The position numbers were made by a program, and so were the translations under genes. 64,000 bases of DNA from Eupeodes corollae (Eukaryota > Arthropoda > Insecta > Diptera > Syrphidae): the NCBI RefSeq assembly GCF_945859685.1, contig NC_079147.1:168189174-168253173 (forward strand), read 5' to 3'. Under the pieces are notes generated by a model. That model ran no database searches. It saw only the letters and a program-made list of their open reading frames with translations, and was not told the DNA's origin. Positions 12,745 through 24,149 of this stretch are shown here, in pieces (position 1 is the first letter of the stretch; each line of letters starts with the position of its first letter).

Positions 12745-13090
12745 TAAACTTTGAAAATTAAATTAAAAAACTTTTCAGTTTATATGAAAAGTTGTCAACA
12801 ACTAATAAAAAAAATAATATTTTGAAAATAAAGAAATTAATAATAGTGATAAAAGAGTATTAAAATTACGAATTAACTTCGATTTCGAAAATGTTTTTTC
12901 GACAAAAAGGATTAACGAAAATTAGTATCGAAATTGTATAGTCTAAAAAGAAGATACAAAATAAACTACTATTCAATAGACAAAGTAATATTCGTTAAGG
13001 TCCATTGCAACAAGGCTACTCTACTGGTCTGGTAATGAAGCTTATAAAAAAGAAAACAAAATATGATAAATCTTTAAGTGCAACCTCTAA
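12745..13090. other. No gene seen
   Basis: Very AT-rich sequence between LINE-A copy 2 and a SINE, with no motif found. Confidence 0.5.
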
Positions 13091-13392
13091 AACTAAAATA
13101 AAATTATGTGGCGCAACAGTCCATAAAGGATCAGGGGCTAGTGACTAACAACTCTCCACCATTCTTGTGTGCGAGTAATGTTGTCAGAGATGGAAGGGAC
13201 CTACACTTTATGTGTCGAATCCGAACGGCTAGTTTGAGAAAGCGCTTTTTCATGACAAGAACTACTCTTGGAGGATTTGTCAATTCCTCGCAAGAGACAG
13301 GACCCGTGAAAAAGTTAGGTAGCACAGGGACTAAACCCAAGACCTCTTGCATGACAGTCCAAAGCACTAACCATCACGCTACGGGTACTACA
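13091..13392 (-). mobile_element. tRNA-derived SINE, full-length copy with target-site duplication
   Basis: The copy is flanked by CAACCTCTAA at 13081-13090 and 13393-13402. Read on the minus strand, it begins with a tRNA-like head holding an A box (GTAGCGTGATGGTTAG) and a B box-like GGGTTTAGTCCC. A body follows with ACTGCCTC/CTGTCTCTTGCGAGGAA, CCGTTCGG and a GTGTGCGAG segment. It ends in GTTGCGCCACATAATTTTAT. The same body is found at 27815-28096, 17960-18180, 24727-24840 and 33545-33790. Transcription would be by RNA polymerase III. The 70-128 codon frames over this region are shadows. Confidence 0.85.
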
Positions 13393-14198
13393 CAACCTCT
13401 AAGACGGCTAACTTTTTATTATGTTTATGATCGATTCATTTTGCATTATTGCGCTAATTGTCAATGTTTCTTTTTGAATACATATTTCATCTAAATAAAC
13501 GCAATCTAAGATTTAATTTGCAATTTTTCAAAATACGAATTAATTGCAAAGTTGAATTTTAAATTGGTCAAATACTTTTATCCTTTAAAACGAAGTCTAA
13601 AAAACTTAAAAGTGAAAAGTGAAAAGTCTTTTCACTTAGCAAATGTTGTGAAGCATTGTGCACTTTTACTTTGCAAGATATTAATTTTTTGCAAAGTTCA
13701 CAAAAGTGGAAAGTGTTTGGTGAAATACCTGCTGCAAAAACTAAATACAATTCTTGTCTTAGATTTCAAGTCACTGAAAAAGAGGAGAAATAAGGATCAA
13801 AATTCATAACTCTGCAGCTAAAATGCCAAAAAATACTTTTTCATATATAAGGACATGGTACAAAAAAAGATTAAACTTACTTTCAAAGGAAATCTCGACC
13901 TTTACCTTTAGGTTTTGTGTGACTCGAAGAAAGCAGCGCTTGTTAATTTGATTGCTGAAGTTGTGCTGGGTTTCGTGTTGTATGTGTCGTATGTGGGAGT
14001 AGTTAAGGATACAGACTTAAGATACATTTACTTACATGGATACATATAAAAACAAAGATTTTCTAAAATATCCTAAGCTAAAAACGGCCAGTGGTAACCT
14101 TCATATCGCGTCATGAACATCAAAACATGCAGCACAAAAAATGAAAAAATATTATGATACTTACATATGTACAAATCTATATTTACTACACATATCTA
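13393..14198. other. No gene seen
   Basis: AT-rich sequence. A perfect short inverted repeat, AGTGAAAAG-T-CTTTTCACT, lies near 13616-13636. The 85-codon frame at 13552-13809 is lysine-rich and low in complexity and is not taken as a gene. Confidence 0.45.
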
Positions 14199-14843
14199 CA
14201 GTCAGTCACAAAAGTCAACATATAGCTATGAAAAATGGGATAGCAATGGTTTTAGCCAAAATTATATATTTGTTTGACTAAATAATGGAATATTATTTAA
14301 AAGATATGAATTGAGACATTAACGTTATTTTTTTTTCATAATATTCCATTTCAGAAAACGGTTAAAATTGTAAGTCAGAAAAGTGTACATATGAAACTTT
14401 GCTCTGATACACTGTACATTTAATGTATTTTTTAATTAAAAAAAATTAAAAAGCAACACTAATCGAGAAAAACCGATAGAGTTCGTGAACCGGTACATTT
14501 CGGAGGACCACGGTTTTTACTGATGAAATTAAATTCAACATTTTTGTATCCGATGGCAGGTGAAAAATATGGCGGAAGGTGAACCAAGCCATGGATATAA
14601 AAAATCTTGTTGCTAAAGTGAGGCACGGAGGAGGACATGTGATGGTTCGCACGCCTCTGCTGAAGCACTAGAGCTCGGAAGCAGCTGGATCCTGCACAAG
14701 GTCAATGACCACAAACATATTTGTTAAATAATTGTTTTTAAATAATAAATACTCCTTTTAAAATTAATATAGTTAATGAATTTTAACTAAAAGCGGTAAT
14801 GTAACACTTTTTAGCACTATACGTAGACTTTTGTGACTGACTG
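14199..14843 (+). mobile_element. Defective Tc1-like DNA transposon (Tc1-A) with intact inverted repeats
   Basis: The termini are CAGTCAGTCACAAAAGTC (14199-14216) and its exact reverse complement (14826-14843), flanked by TA at 14197-14198 and 14844-14845, as expected for the Tc1/mariner superfamily. The inside keeps a transposase fragment on the + strand: TDEIKFNIFVSDGR (about 14518-14560), which contains the first catalytic aspartate, then LLLKVRHGGGHVMVR (14600-14650), matching the Tc1 motif KHGGGSVMVWG. At 645 bp it is far shorter than a complete ~1.6 kb Tc1 element, so both transposase ends are missing. It could move only with help from a related transposase. Confidence 0.8.
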
Positions 14844-15942
14844 TACATATGTAAAGGAAAGTATCCTGTTTAAAAATTAAATAAAAACAATTCTCCAGAA
14901 AAACTGAAGTTTTCTCTAGAAGAAAATTCTTACGAGACAGCAATAAATCGAATACCGGCTAACATTGCTAAAAGTAATCCTCTTTTTCCTCAACAAAACA
15001 AAAAACTTTTATTCAAAAAAAAAAATAGAAAAAAAAAAAACAAAGTTATCCCACGTTCCTGAAACAAAACAAAAATAAAAAGTGTTCGGAAACTTTATCT
15101 CCTTTAAAAAAAAAATAAATACACAAGTATGATCCGACATGTCGCCTCTATATATACATAGCCTTTAGCTAGTATAACCTATAGGTACCCACTTCAATTT
15201 CAACCCCGACACAAGCAACCCTTGTCCTTGTCACCGAATAAGACAGTGAGTCTTTGAATATACTTTGACAAATAGTTTGGAAAACGCCAACCGGATTCTA
15301 AACATCTAACTCAATCTAACAATCATCCAAGCATGAAAACTTTTCTGAATACCGGCAATTAACTCGTCTTTCCCGTCATGCGTCATCGTAGTCGTCGTCG
15401 TCGTCGACGTTCTCATAGTCGTCGAGTCCTATTCGGTCGTTGTCGTACAGTCCTTTAAAATCTCTACGATGAAATATTGCCCGAGTTTTCATTTTGCTTC
15501 AAGAAATTCTTGATCCTTTTCATCTTTCTGTATTTGTCTCACTCTTTCCTATACATATAATATGTGTACGCGTCTCGTATAGTTACATACATACATACAT
15601 ATCGTATCCTGGAAAACAAATAACTGACGTGTGTTGTTTGCTTGTATAGCTTGCCAAAACTAACTTTATTTTTTGCTTGTATTTATGTAAAATAGTTTCT
15701 TTAACGCTTATAACAATATCATGTCAAAGAGGGTTTTCACCTCCCTCTTTTCCATGGAAAACTACACCATTGACAGCAGGGGCGTATTTACCCTACGGTT
15801 AAAAGAGATACAGCCTAGGGCGTAAGGTTCCTAGTATGTATAATACGTAGCTTGTGCTTGACATTCTTTTAATTTGATTGGATCATCGGCAGCTGATTCT
15901 TGCCCAGAAGCTGAAAAATGTTAGATTATTAAAAAACATATA
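14844..15942. other. No gene supported; GTC repeat and ACAT microsatellite
   Basis: A GTC/GAC triplet run at 15388-15408 lies inside a 38-codon minus-strand frame (15376-15492) ending in an aspartate run. An ACAT run lies at 15583-15602. No transposase or host exon could be recognised. Confidence 0.45.
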
Positions 15943-17018
15943 CACTGCTCACCTCTAGGATGAGGCCACAGCCACACATTTCAAAATCGATTTTCGCTTT
16001 TTATAGGCGGTGGAAGTATTGTATCCAGAAACTTTTACTAACTGTGAATTATTATGTATTTCGAATTACAAATTCATAAAATTAAACGAGTGTTTTAATT
16101 TCCCAATATCAAATAAGAACTATTTAAGAAAATGTATAGAAAATACTCAACTTGGATAAGGCCATTGCGAATATTTTCTTGCCGGAGTTTTCAATTGCGA
16201 TCTTTTAAAAACTTTTGTAGAGAATATCTCAAAAAGTGTTGAAAACAACAGTTTACTTTTTTTTATATATTCAGCCAGAACAACAACGGTTCAAAGGATA
16301 ATACAAAAAATATTATATTATCTAGAGAAGAAAAAAATGTTGTTAGGCAAGCACATATAAGGACCTTTGGATTAATTTTGCAAGAAGAACGATTTGTCTT
16401 TATGATCAAAAAAAGGTTAACCTTGACGGCCTGTTGGTTACAACTTGTATTTCTATGATTTGAAGAAAGGATAAGCTTATTTTGGAAAGACATTATATAA
16501 CAGTACATCAGGTGTAATGGTGTGGGGAGCTTTGGCCAATCAACTTTTAGTTTTTGTTCACATTAATAAACCTCTGTTTTGGAATTTTCCAAAAAGCAAA
16601 TGCCCCCATTCAAACTTCGAGGGTTGTTAGAAGTTCAATTCAATCAGAAGACTTGTAACTTTTGCCATGGCTCCCATATTGGAAGCGCTTTGAAAACGTT
16701 TGGTCCCATCTTTCGCGTAAGGTTTATGAAGGTGGCAGACAATTTTAAGACGAGGTGACCTTAATCAAATTATTTCGTGATTCCTGAGTCCATGATAATT
16801 TTTTATTCTATGATTATTAAAAACAATTGAAAGTTTCTATTCCAAATGGTCTTTTAAAGGTTATATCCGAAAAAGGCGGACAAAGCCATTACTAATTTAT
16901 AAATAAAACGTTATACAAAAATGTTGTTAAACCATAAATTGAAAATCTTTCATTTAGTTTTTCGTTTTTTTCCTGAGATTTTGCATGTGGCCTTATCCTA
17001 GTGACGCACTTTTTTTTA
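15943..17018 (+). mobile_element. Degenerate Tc1-like DNA transposon (Tc1-B)
   Basis: The left end reads CTAGGATGAGGCCACAGCC (15953-15974), and the right end, reversed, reads CTAGGATAAGGCCACATGC (16981-17000). The two ends therefore form imperfect inverted repeats next to TA dinucleotides. Inside, the + strand carries scattered transposase motifs: VNLDGPVGYNLYFYDL (16420-16460), VMVWGALANQ (16516-16545), and FENVWSHLSRKVYEGGRQF (16690-16745), which matches the Tc1 C-terminal segment after the third catalytic residue. The SPDLNP region just before it is decayed. Stops and frameshifts show it is dead. Confidence 0.7.
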
Positions 17019-17949
17019 TACCCTTTTTAAGTAGTTTATTTTTTGATCTTTGGGAATTCCCACGCTCGTTGCCAATTCACACAAATTTTATAAATATATA
17101 ATGGTGAAATGCGTTGTAAAAGTTTTCGCGTACACAAATTTTAATAGTTTTAAAAACTGAAAATATATTAGAAAATGTGGGGCTTCAATCCATTGCAATG
17201 GTTTGTAGTTTATGTTGTTTTTTCGGCATCAACAGAGCGAGTAAAGTTACTTAATTAATTTTGTAATGGTTCCGAAAATTTCACATTTAAAAATATGTCA
17301 CTTACCCGTTGGTCCCATAAGATAGCAATATTTTCTGTATTTTGGAATTCGATACTCAAGCAATTGAATACTGTACTTATCAGGTATTCAAAGTATTGAT
17401 AAAGACATTAGAACTGTGTACAGGCCCTGTTTAAAAAATATTGATAGGTAACAATGCTACAAATTTATCACTTATTTCTGAAAAATCTGTATTTCATAAA
17501 ATACTTTATCAGAAAAATAAAATGATCGAAAAATGCTTAAATATGGTCCAAGACTTTCCGTTTTGTTTCAATTCGCATCGCTTCTCGTACAAACATGGCA
17601 TTGAATGAATTGTTACCATTTCTATCCAATAACTCTGCTTCATTTTCAGTTGGTGTATCAGTTCTTAAAGAGCATTCTCCAATTCCAACAACACAAGAAA
17701 AATTTACAAAACTCCTGAAATGTTGTTGCACGGAAAGTATATTTTCTCAATGGTACTAAGTTCAACTTCCAACCCAATCTCATGCACATTGAAATTAAGT
17801 TTTAGAATCCAGGAGTAACTCTTGGGAACGTGCATCAATTCTCGATAAGAAATATTTCGAGGCTCTTTTTCCGTTCCAAACTTTTCTATGAATTATAGGC
17901 CATTTAATTCGAAAACATTATTTATTCTTTTATTAAAATTACGAGAGCG
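17019..17949. other. No gene seen
   Basis: AT-rich sequence. The 64-codon minus frame at 17537-17731 shows no domain. Confidence 0.45.
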
Positions 17950-18180
17950 CTGAAGACGTATTAACATGTCGAATCATGTGAGGGATGGAGGGTATCAACA
18001 CATAAAAGCCGAATCCGAACGGCTATTTTGTGAAAGCACTTTTCATGAAAAAAATTAATCTTGAAGGATTCGTCGATTCTTCGCAAAAGGCAGTACCCTC
18101 AGGTGGCACCGACAGAGGTTGAATCCAAAACTTCTAGAATGACATTCCTACATGTACACTACGGTGACAAATTTTAGTTC
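17950..18180 (-). mobile_element. tRNA-derived SINE, partial copy
   Basis: Reading the minus strand, the head has the CCGTAGTGTACATGTAGGAA region and a B box-like GGATTCAACCTC. It is followed by the body motifs TTTTGCGAAGAATCGACGAA and AGCCGTTCGGATTCGGC. The 3' part (the GTGTGCGAG to GCGCCACC segment) is missing or too diverged to see. It is older than the copies at 13091 and 27815. Confidence 0.7.
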
Positions 18181-19184
18181 GGAAAGATAACAACCTATTT
18201 AAGTTCTTCCATTAGAAAACTACGGTTTGTTAGTTGAGTTTTATTAAATTTAGAATTAAATTTTAATTTATATTATTCTAAACGGCGGCAACATTTATAA
18301 CGCTGGGGCGCCAACTCTTTAAATACGCCTCTGACTGACAGTTCTGTATTCTCAAGTTTTTGTTTGATGCTCGTTAAAATTTACAATCATATACTTTTCG
18401 ACAGCCCTTTATTTTAAAAAGTGTGTTGTGTGATATCCCAACAATCCCATTGTACAATACTGAATTATAAAAAAATATGGATTTGTTTTTTGCTGCGAAG
18501 AAACTCACGTGATTTTATTTCATACCAGCCAAAAAACCGTACATCAATGTTTCTCAAAAAAATGGGAAAGCATCGGATTGTTATTTCAATTGGATCTTTG
18601 GGTGATTCGAGTTCAGCTATGGAAACAGGAAACTATGAAAATAAAGCACACACAAGTCGGCCGTATTTTCTTATGTCATTAAAGCTTTTAAATTGAACTA
18701 AATAGTGAAATGTAACATGTTTCTGCAAATAATTGTCTTTTCAGTCTTAGTCCAAGAAAAAGTTATAAATACATAGCCAACAAAACCACCCACCAATAAT
18801 TTAGAAACAAAGAAAAGGAAGGCTGAAATGGAAGAATTTCTCCCAGCGAGTTCATTAAAATTTTTAAAAGTTATGATATGAAACGTATAATACCAACATT
18901 TTATGTTTTCTTCATTCGGCACTTATTATATACGCGATGGACATAGTAAAGAGTGTTTTCAGATGAGGGGTTTTTGGTCATGTTTTCTTTTTTCCAAAGC
19001 AGAAATGAAGTTAAAAAGTTGTATGAGCAGGTGAAACGAAATTCACAAGTACATAAACCTCGCTTCGTCTGAAGTCTAACAGAGCCGTTGGAGATGGCTT
19101 GAATACCGAGCTTTTCAAAGTAGCTGGAAATAAGTTGGTAAAGAGCATAGACCAACTTATCGGTAGAAAATATGGTCGGAAGAA
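18181..19184. other. No gene seen
   Basis: Several open frames of 74-91 codons exist on both strands (18421-19155), but none carries a motif, and the composition is that of the surrounding AT-rich DNA. Confidence 0.45.
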
Positions 19185-19258
19185 AGTATCACTCTTAATG
19201 GAATCTCATCATTGTTTGCCCGATACTGAAAAAAGAGACCATCTAAACTGCGACAATT

Positions 19259-19515
19259 AAAGATGAATCAGTCTCCTTAACCTAGCTCTCTTATCGAAAG
19301 TACTTTCCTTCGGCTTAGATAAAATCCGTTCAACTCAAGTAGTATTGGATGGTTCTAAGTCTGAAGTCCATCAGTTCAAAAATAAATAGCGTGCCCAAAT
19401 CTCCGTCTTGTCTCTGAACCTATTTCTTATTTTTATTAATGACCTTCTCTCTTTAACTTCAAATGTTAAGTTTTCATATTCGTTAATTAAGCTTGGTACT
19501 TAACATCGCTTAAAA
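19259..19515 (+). mobile_element. LINE-B fragment nested in LINE-A copy 3
   Basis: The + strand reads SLLSKVLSFGLDKI and then VLSLNLFLIFINDLLSLTSN (19400-19470), the standard P-QGSVLSP-LFLIFINDL motif of LINE-B type RTs. It ends just where LINE-A resumes with the TTCTCCGCTGTGAGAACGTC segment. The block lacks both LINE-B ends, so it is either a small truncated insertion or a rearranged piece. Confidence 0.55.
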
Positions 19516-20404
19516 AAACTTCTCCGCTGTGAGAACGTCAAAGACCTATCGTCAATAACCTGATAGGTCCTTCTCAGTGTGGTTTTAGACCAGGAAAGTC
19601 ACATCACGGCAGATTCTGCATAAAATCCCAAGAACATTACATCGACATGTATCTTCATCAATTTCAAGGCCGCATATGTCAACATCTACAGGGACGAGCT
19701 GTATAGAGTCATGTTTGTGCAGGATGACCATAGAAAATTTATGCTGCTCCATAAAGGTTGGGAACAACTTAAAAGAATCTTTCGATGTCAAAAAAATGTT
19801 TTAGACAAGGTCATGCGATTTCTTTAATATCGTCTTTGAAAAAATAGACAAACCTAGAGGCATTATCTTTTAAAAGTTAGTCCAATTACTGGCATATACT
19901 GATGATATTGACCTTATCAGAACAAGTCAGTCTGTGAACGGCAAAAATCGGTTTAACGGTTTATGAGGGAAAAACAAAGTACATGCTGTCATTATGAAAG
20001 GAACTACAACACCCACTTCACGGTCAAAACGTCACAATCGCTAGATATACCTTTGAGGAGGTTAGGACTTTGTCTACCTAGGCTCCGCTATGAATCCAGA
20101 AAACAAAACCAGCGATGAAATCAAACGAAAAACCACTCTTTACAAGGTGCTAAGCTAAGAATGCAATTGAGTAGTAAAGCCAACTCTCGAGTGACCAAAG
20201 TGTAGCTAAATAAGACCCTCATCATCCCCGTCCTGCTATACGATTCATAAGCATGGACTGTGACAAAAGCGGGGTCGTTCCAAGAGAACAGTTCTTCGAT
20301 TGATCTACGGTTCGGTATGCATAGAAGGTGAGTGGAAGAGAAAATGGAACGACGAGCTGTACGGGCTGTTCAGCGACGTAGACTTTGTGGGAAACGAAAT
20401 TAGG

Positions 20405-20855
20405 GGCTGTCCTTAGAATCGAGGACAAATCAGCCAAGGACGTATTCCAAATTCCATCTAACGCTCTTCTTAATCGAATATTCGTTAGGCGATGATAGAA
20501 AGGTCCGTCTACACAAGTCAGATCAAAAAGAGGCTCATTTTTTTTAACCCAATTCCATATTATCTTCTGGCATGACTAATCATAACAATCGTTCAGCTTT
20601 ACTTAGGCAAGAACCCCTCCCATCGGACGAGCTAGCATTCCATACCTAAAAATAAACTTAACACCCTTCCTCCCCTGCTGCCCGGATCGGCTTGCTGATC
20701 CTATAAGCAGTGGGTTGTAACGGAGCTTTAGCGAAGGAAGAATTTGTGTATCTTGAAAGTTTGAAAGGCGTTTTTCTTTTTGACACAGCCCATCATTAGC
20801 GAGAGCTTTGTATTTAGCTTTTAAGATACTTATGCCGACAACACCTCGGTTCATT
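20405..20855. mobile_element. Unidentified ~450 bp insertion in LINE-A copy 3
   Basis: Comparison with LINE-A copy 1 (3580-3640) shows that this block has no counterpart there, while LINE-A sequence continues on both sides. It is somewhat richer in GC than its surroundings. No inverted repeats, A/B boxes or protein motifs were found, and no clear target duplication. It could be a nonautonomous element or a LINE-A subfamily difference. Confidence 0.4.
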
Positions 20856-21110
20856 ATAACTTAGTCGGAAGAGTAAAGGTCCACCGACTAAAATGGCATG
20901 GTCACGTAGAGCGCATGGAAACCAATGCTCTGGCCTGGAAAGTCTTCGAATCCACACCCACAAGATATTGCAGTAGAGGAAGACCGAAAGTGACCTCACC
21001 CAACTTGGAGCGCGAAACTGGAGACATCTAGCTAGGGATCGAGCTTGATGGAGAAGTTTGTTGAGTGAGGCCCTAGTTCACACAGGACTGTAGCACCGCC
21101 TTAAGTAAGT

Positions 21111-22804
21111 AACACCTGACACATGCACTTACATAAGATGAACCTCTATCGTAGTTTAACGCTTGAGGCTATAAAGCAAGCCTTAATTTTCAAAGTGTAA
21201 AAGTTTTTATTAAGGATGTAACACTATGGAGCAAAATGCCAAATTATTTATAATATTATAAACCTTTTTTTTTTCATTAAAGTTTTGATATTTTCGTTAG
21301 CAGACAATTTGGTCAGGAAAAAAATCTATTTTCTATGCATGTGCAAAATATACGCTTAATCAATCTTGTGTTGACTTCATAACTGTAGTGCTTCAAACAT
21401 TTGATAGCTCTGTCAAAACTTCCAAAAAGAATTTGTTTTTTTTTTCAAAACTAAAAGTTCATTGAAAAGAAAATAAAGCCTTACAAAACTTCTCATCAAT
21501 TTATTTTACCTTAATCCTGACAGCTAGATGAAATGCTTCCCTATTCCTATATAAAGCCAGTAAGTGAGTTAGTTTTTCAAATGAAGCACAAAAACTTCAT
21601 AATTCCTTGTGGGCTTTTTTGGTGATTCGATGATGTTGCTAGTGAGTACTATCTAAGGGAAATCATAACCACCAGGTGAGGTACTTCGTAACCAAGACGC
21701 ATTTTGGGCAGACACGGGTAAAGTGTAAGGTAGGTAAATCACTTTAAAAATACTTTTTTCATTACTCTTCTTAGGAAGAAAAAAAAGAACAAAAACAGTG
21801 AAGAAATGGTCGGGATTATTATAAAGGTTGTATGCAGGTGGGTGTTTGATGGTTGAATGTTCAGCAAAGGTATACCTAGGGAAACCTTAGATGGATTCTG
21901 CAATCCTATAAAACGAACTAACCGAACCTATAATGTGTGTGAAGTTTCCTTAAAATGTATGTACATATATAGATACGACATGAGCGTGTGGTGTATTCAC
22001 GCTATACCTGGTGTCGCAAGTATTACACAATATGTTATACTTATGGCAAAATGGCTTCACAGGTGGATAGGATATAGAAGGAAGCTATGATACATATTTC
22101 ATTTTTGGCAGTGGTTTTCGTGTAGAGAATATGAAATACCAGTCCCTGTTTCTGTAAAAGCTTTCGGGAGCATCATTAAGCGCGTTTATTATGCATAGAT
22201 CCTGACTACTGTAGGGTGTTTCCCTCCACGGTCACACTCTTGTTTCAATTTGGCTAGACTTTTCACCGGTATACATTTTGATACCAACCATCTTTATTGC
22301 ATACTGCTCAAACAATACTTGACTTGGTTTGCTTTTTCTTGCTTAAAGGTATTGTTCATGTAACAAGATTTGGCCTTATTGCACTTGGCTTTATTTTACT
22401 GTACCGTACTTTTATAGACATTTTAAAAAAATATCTTTAAATACATTTTTTTTGTTTTTCCAGCAATACAAATCTGATCTAAAGGAAAAATCAAAACATA
22501 CATTTAAAAAGAAAAACCTCAAACAAGGAACATAGTGTTCAGCCTTTCCGTTAAATCGCACAAATTATAATGCAATATAAAACATCTAAATATAAAAGTT
22601 TAATTAAAAAAATGAAAGCAATATAAATTAATTTGTAATTTAAATATACTACATACCTAATCATAATCACAAATGAAATTCACTAATCATAAAATAATTC
22701 GAAAAATATAAAAACAACAAGAAATATAATTTAATTCCTTTGTAAGTTACCGCGGTCAATGCGGATGCGGGAAATTGGGAAAATAACGTTTTTTAAATTA
22801 AATA
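21111..22804. other. Upstream region of the Ras-like gene; no other gene seen
   Basis: No TE motif was recognised. A CpG-containing patch (CCGCGG and GCGGATGCGGG) lies at 22750-22772, just before the first coding exon, and probably belongs to the 5' untranslated region. The 77-codon frame at 21857-22090 has no motif. A promoter cannot be placed from sequence alone. Confidence 0.4.
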
Positions 22805-23074
22805 ATGTGGAGCACAATATCGCCAACAAATTCAAAAAAATTACTCATCGGCAGTTCACGAAGCGTTGATTATGTTGGTGGTGATAGCACAACTACGACG
22901 ACAACAAAAAAAGGAACAAAAATCTCAATCGCAATGGAAATTCATATCCAGAACAAGTGTATTTCAGCATAGCGCATCACTCTGGAGGGTGGTGCGGAAC
23001 CCCCATGGCTGCAGGGCCCCCTTAAAGCGGCATTTCTGGGGGCCTCAGGAGTCGGCAAAACAAGTGTGTTACAG
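22805..23074 (+). CDS. Ras-like small GTPase (RASL10-like), first coding exon, with in-frame TAG
   Basis: The frame opens with ATG at 22805 (in-frame TAA at 22799) and runs 90 codons to CAG at 23074, followed by the donor GTAAGT (phase 0). Residues 1-55 are Ser/Thr/Lys-rich with a six-threonine run (29-34). Codon 56 is TAG (22970-22972). The frame then continues with GGAEPPWLQGPLKAAFLG and the P-loop GASGVGKT (79-86), the guanine-nucleotide phosphate-binding motif of Ras proteins. Exon 2 at 62149 continues it in phase. The overlapping 70-codon frame (22866-23078) is out of phase. The TAG may be a null allele, a sequencing error, a readthrough codon, or a sign that residues 1-55 are not coding and the exon really starts after the TAG used as an acceptor (ATTTCAGCATAG). 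The P-loop part is well supported; the first 55 codons less so. Confidence 0.8.
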
Positions 23075-23445
23075 GTAAGTGATTATATTTTACTTTAAAA
23101 AATTATTATTGATTCATGAATTAGTATTAAATTTAATAATTCCAAGATAAAATTCAAAAAATTTACAAAAGTTCGAAAATTGTCTGTCAAAATAAAATTC
23201 TTAGGCGGTATATTATAAAAAAATGGAATGATGTTTGAGATTTTATACAAAATTTGCCCCAAACAAATATTAATTAATTTATAATATTTTGTGGTTGTGG
23301 AAAACTTCGAAACGTCAGAAATTCATTGTGAAAAACATATTTGTCCGGTGTTGGCTTTTTAAACTATAAGGTAGCTCAATGCAGAGTTGCATGTCCTTGT
23401 GAATTCCTTTATTCAGAATACATTGACAAAATGCAAGATAGCCTG

Positions 23446-24103
23446 GGTAGTCATTCTGTAATTTCCGAAACTATAATCGTCAAAACGATTATCATTAACG
23501 ATATCGTCAATAATTTTCTTCACGTAACTTTCGTCTGGGTCAATCGTTTTCAATATAAGTTCGTTGAGTGTATTTCAAATACTCTTAAACTATAACTGAA
23601 ATGTCAAAATGAACTCAACTAAAGATAATGCTTATTCAATAACTTGAAAACTTTATTAAACTTGGTTTTTCTCTATGGGAAATTTTAAAAATTTTGCCAA
23701 AAATGTATTGTTAATAAACATGCCAACTATTTTCTGATGTTTCTTGTTATTGTCACTTTTAGTGATTTCATTTGTTGCCGCTAAAGATAAAATTATACAT
23801 CAATAAAGAATAATTGCTAATGTTTTGTATATAACAAAATGCTTACATATGGGTTAGAATAGATAGAAGGTCAAATTCATCTCTTAATTTTCTTCACAAC
23901 CAAATTCATTGTATTTTCTTGAGTTTTTATCTTCATTTTGTAACAGAACTAAAATACACAGAAACTTTTTACTTCAATTTGCTTATTTATCAATGGAAAT
24001 TTTGACGATATCACTTTGAAAATTATTGTCTTACGTGAAGTGAGACTATCGTCAAAACGCTATCGTTTGACGATAATCGTTTTACGGAATGACCCCCCTG
24101 ATT
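23446..24103. mobile_element. Palindromic MITE-like element
   Basis: The left end (GTCATTCTGTAA at 23450-23461, then ATAATCGTCAAAACGATTATC) and the right end, read in reverse (GTCATTCCGTAAAACGATTA), are inverted copies. The ATCGTC/GACGAT words repeat further inside on both arms, for example near 23500 and 24005. No transposase was found. Length (about 650 bp) and structure fit a nonautonomous DNA element. The target duplication is unclear. Confidence 0.6.
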
Positions 24104-24149
24104 ACGTATCAAGGATGCTTCTAGCAATTTATAAACATTTAACGTAAAT

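Larger units (their letters stand above)
19185..21110 (+). mobile_element. LINE-A copy 3 (degenerate, twice interrupted)
   Basis: LINE-A sequence starts in the linker (CCCGATACTGAAAAAAGAGA near 19219) and continues, after a foreign block, with IVNNLIGPSQCGF (19550-19590). It then has an LAYTDDIDLI catalytic box in which A of YADD is T (near 19890-19920), and a thumb region near 20060-20330. A second foreign block of about 450 bp lies at roughly 20405-20855. The 3' end then resumes with the VHRLKWHGHVERM segment (20880-20920) and finishes with AGGACTGTAGCACCGCC and a TTAAGTAAGTAA tail (21085-21110). Confidence 0.7.

Noticed and set aside
18421..19155. Chain of 74-91 codon frames as a multi-exon gene
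   Set aside because: Frames lie on opposite strands, lack motifs, and fit chance expectation.
22866..23078. 70-codon frame overlapping exon 1 of the Ras-like gene
   Set aside because: It is in a different phase. The P-loop and the exon junction are in the frame starting at 22805.
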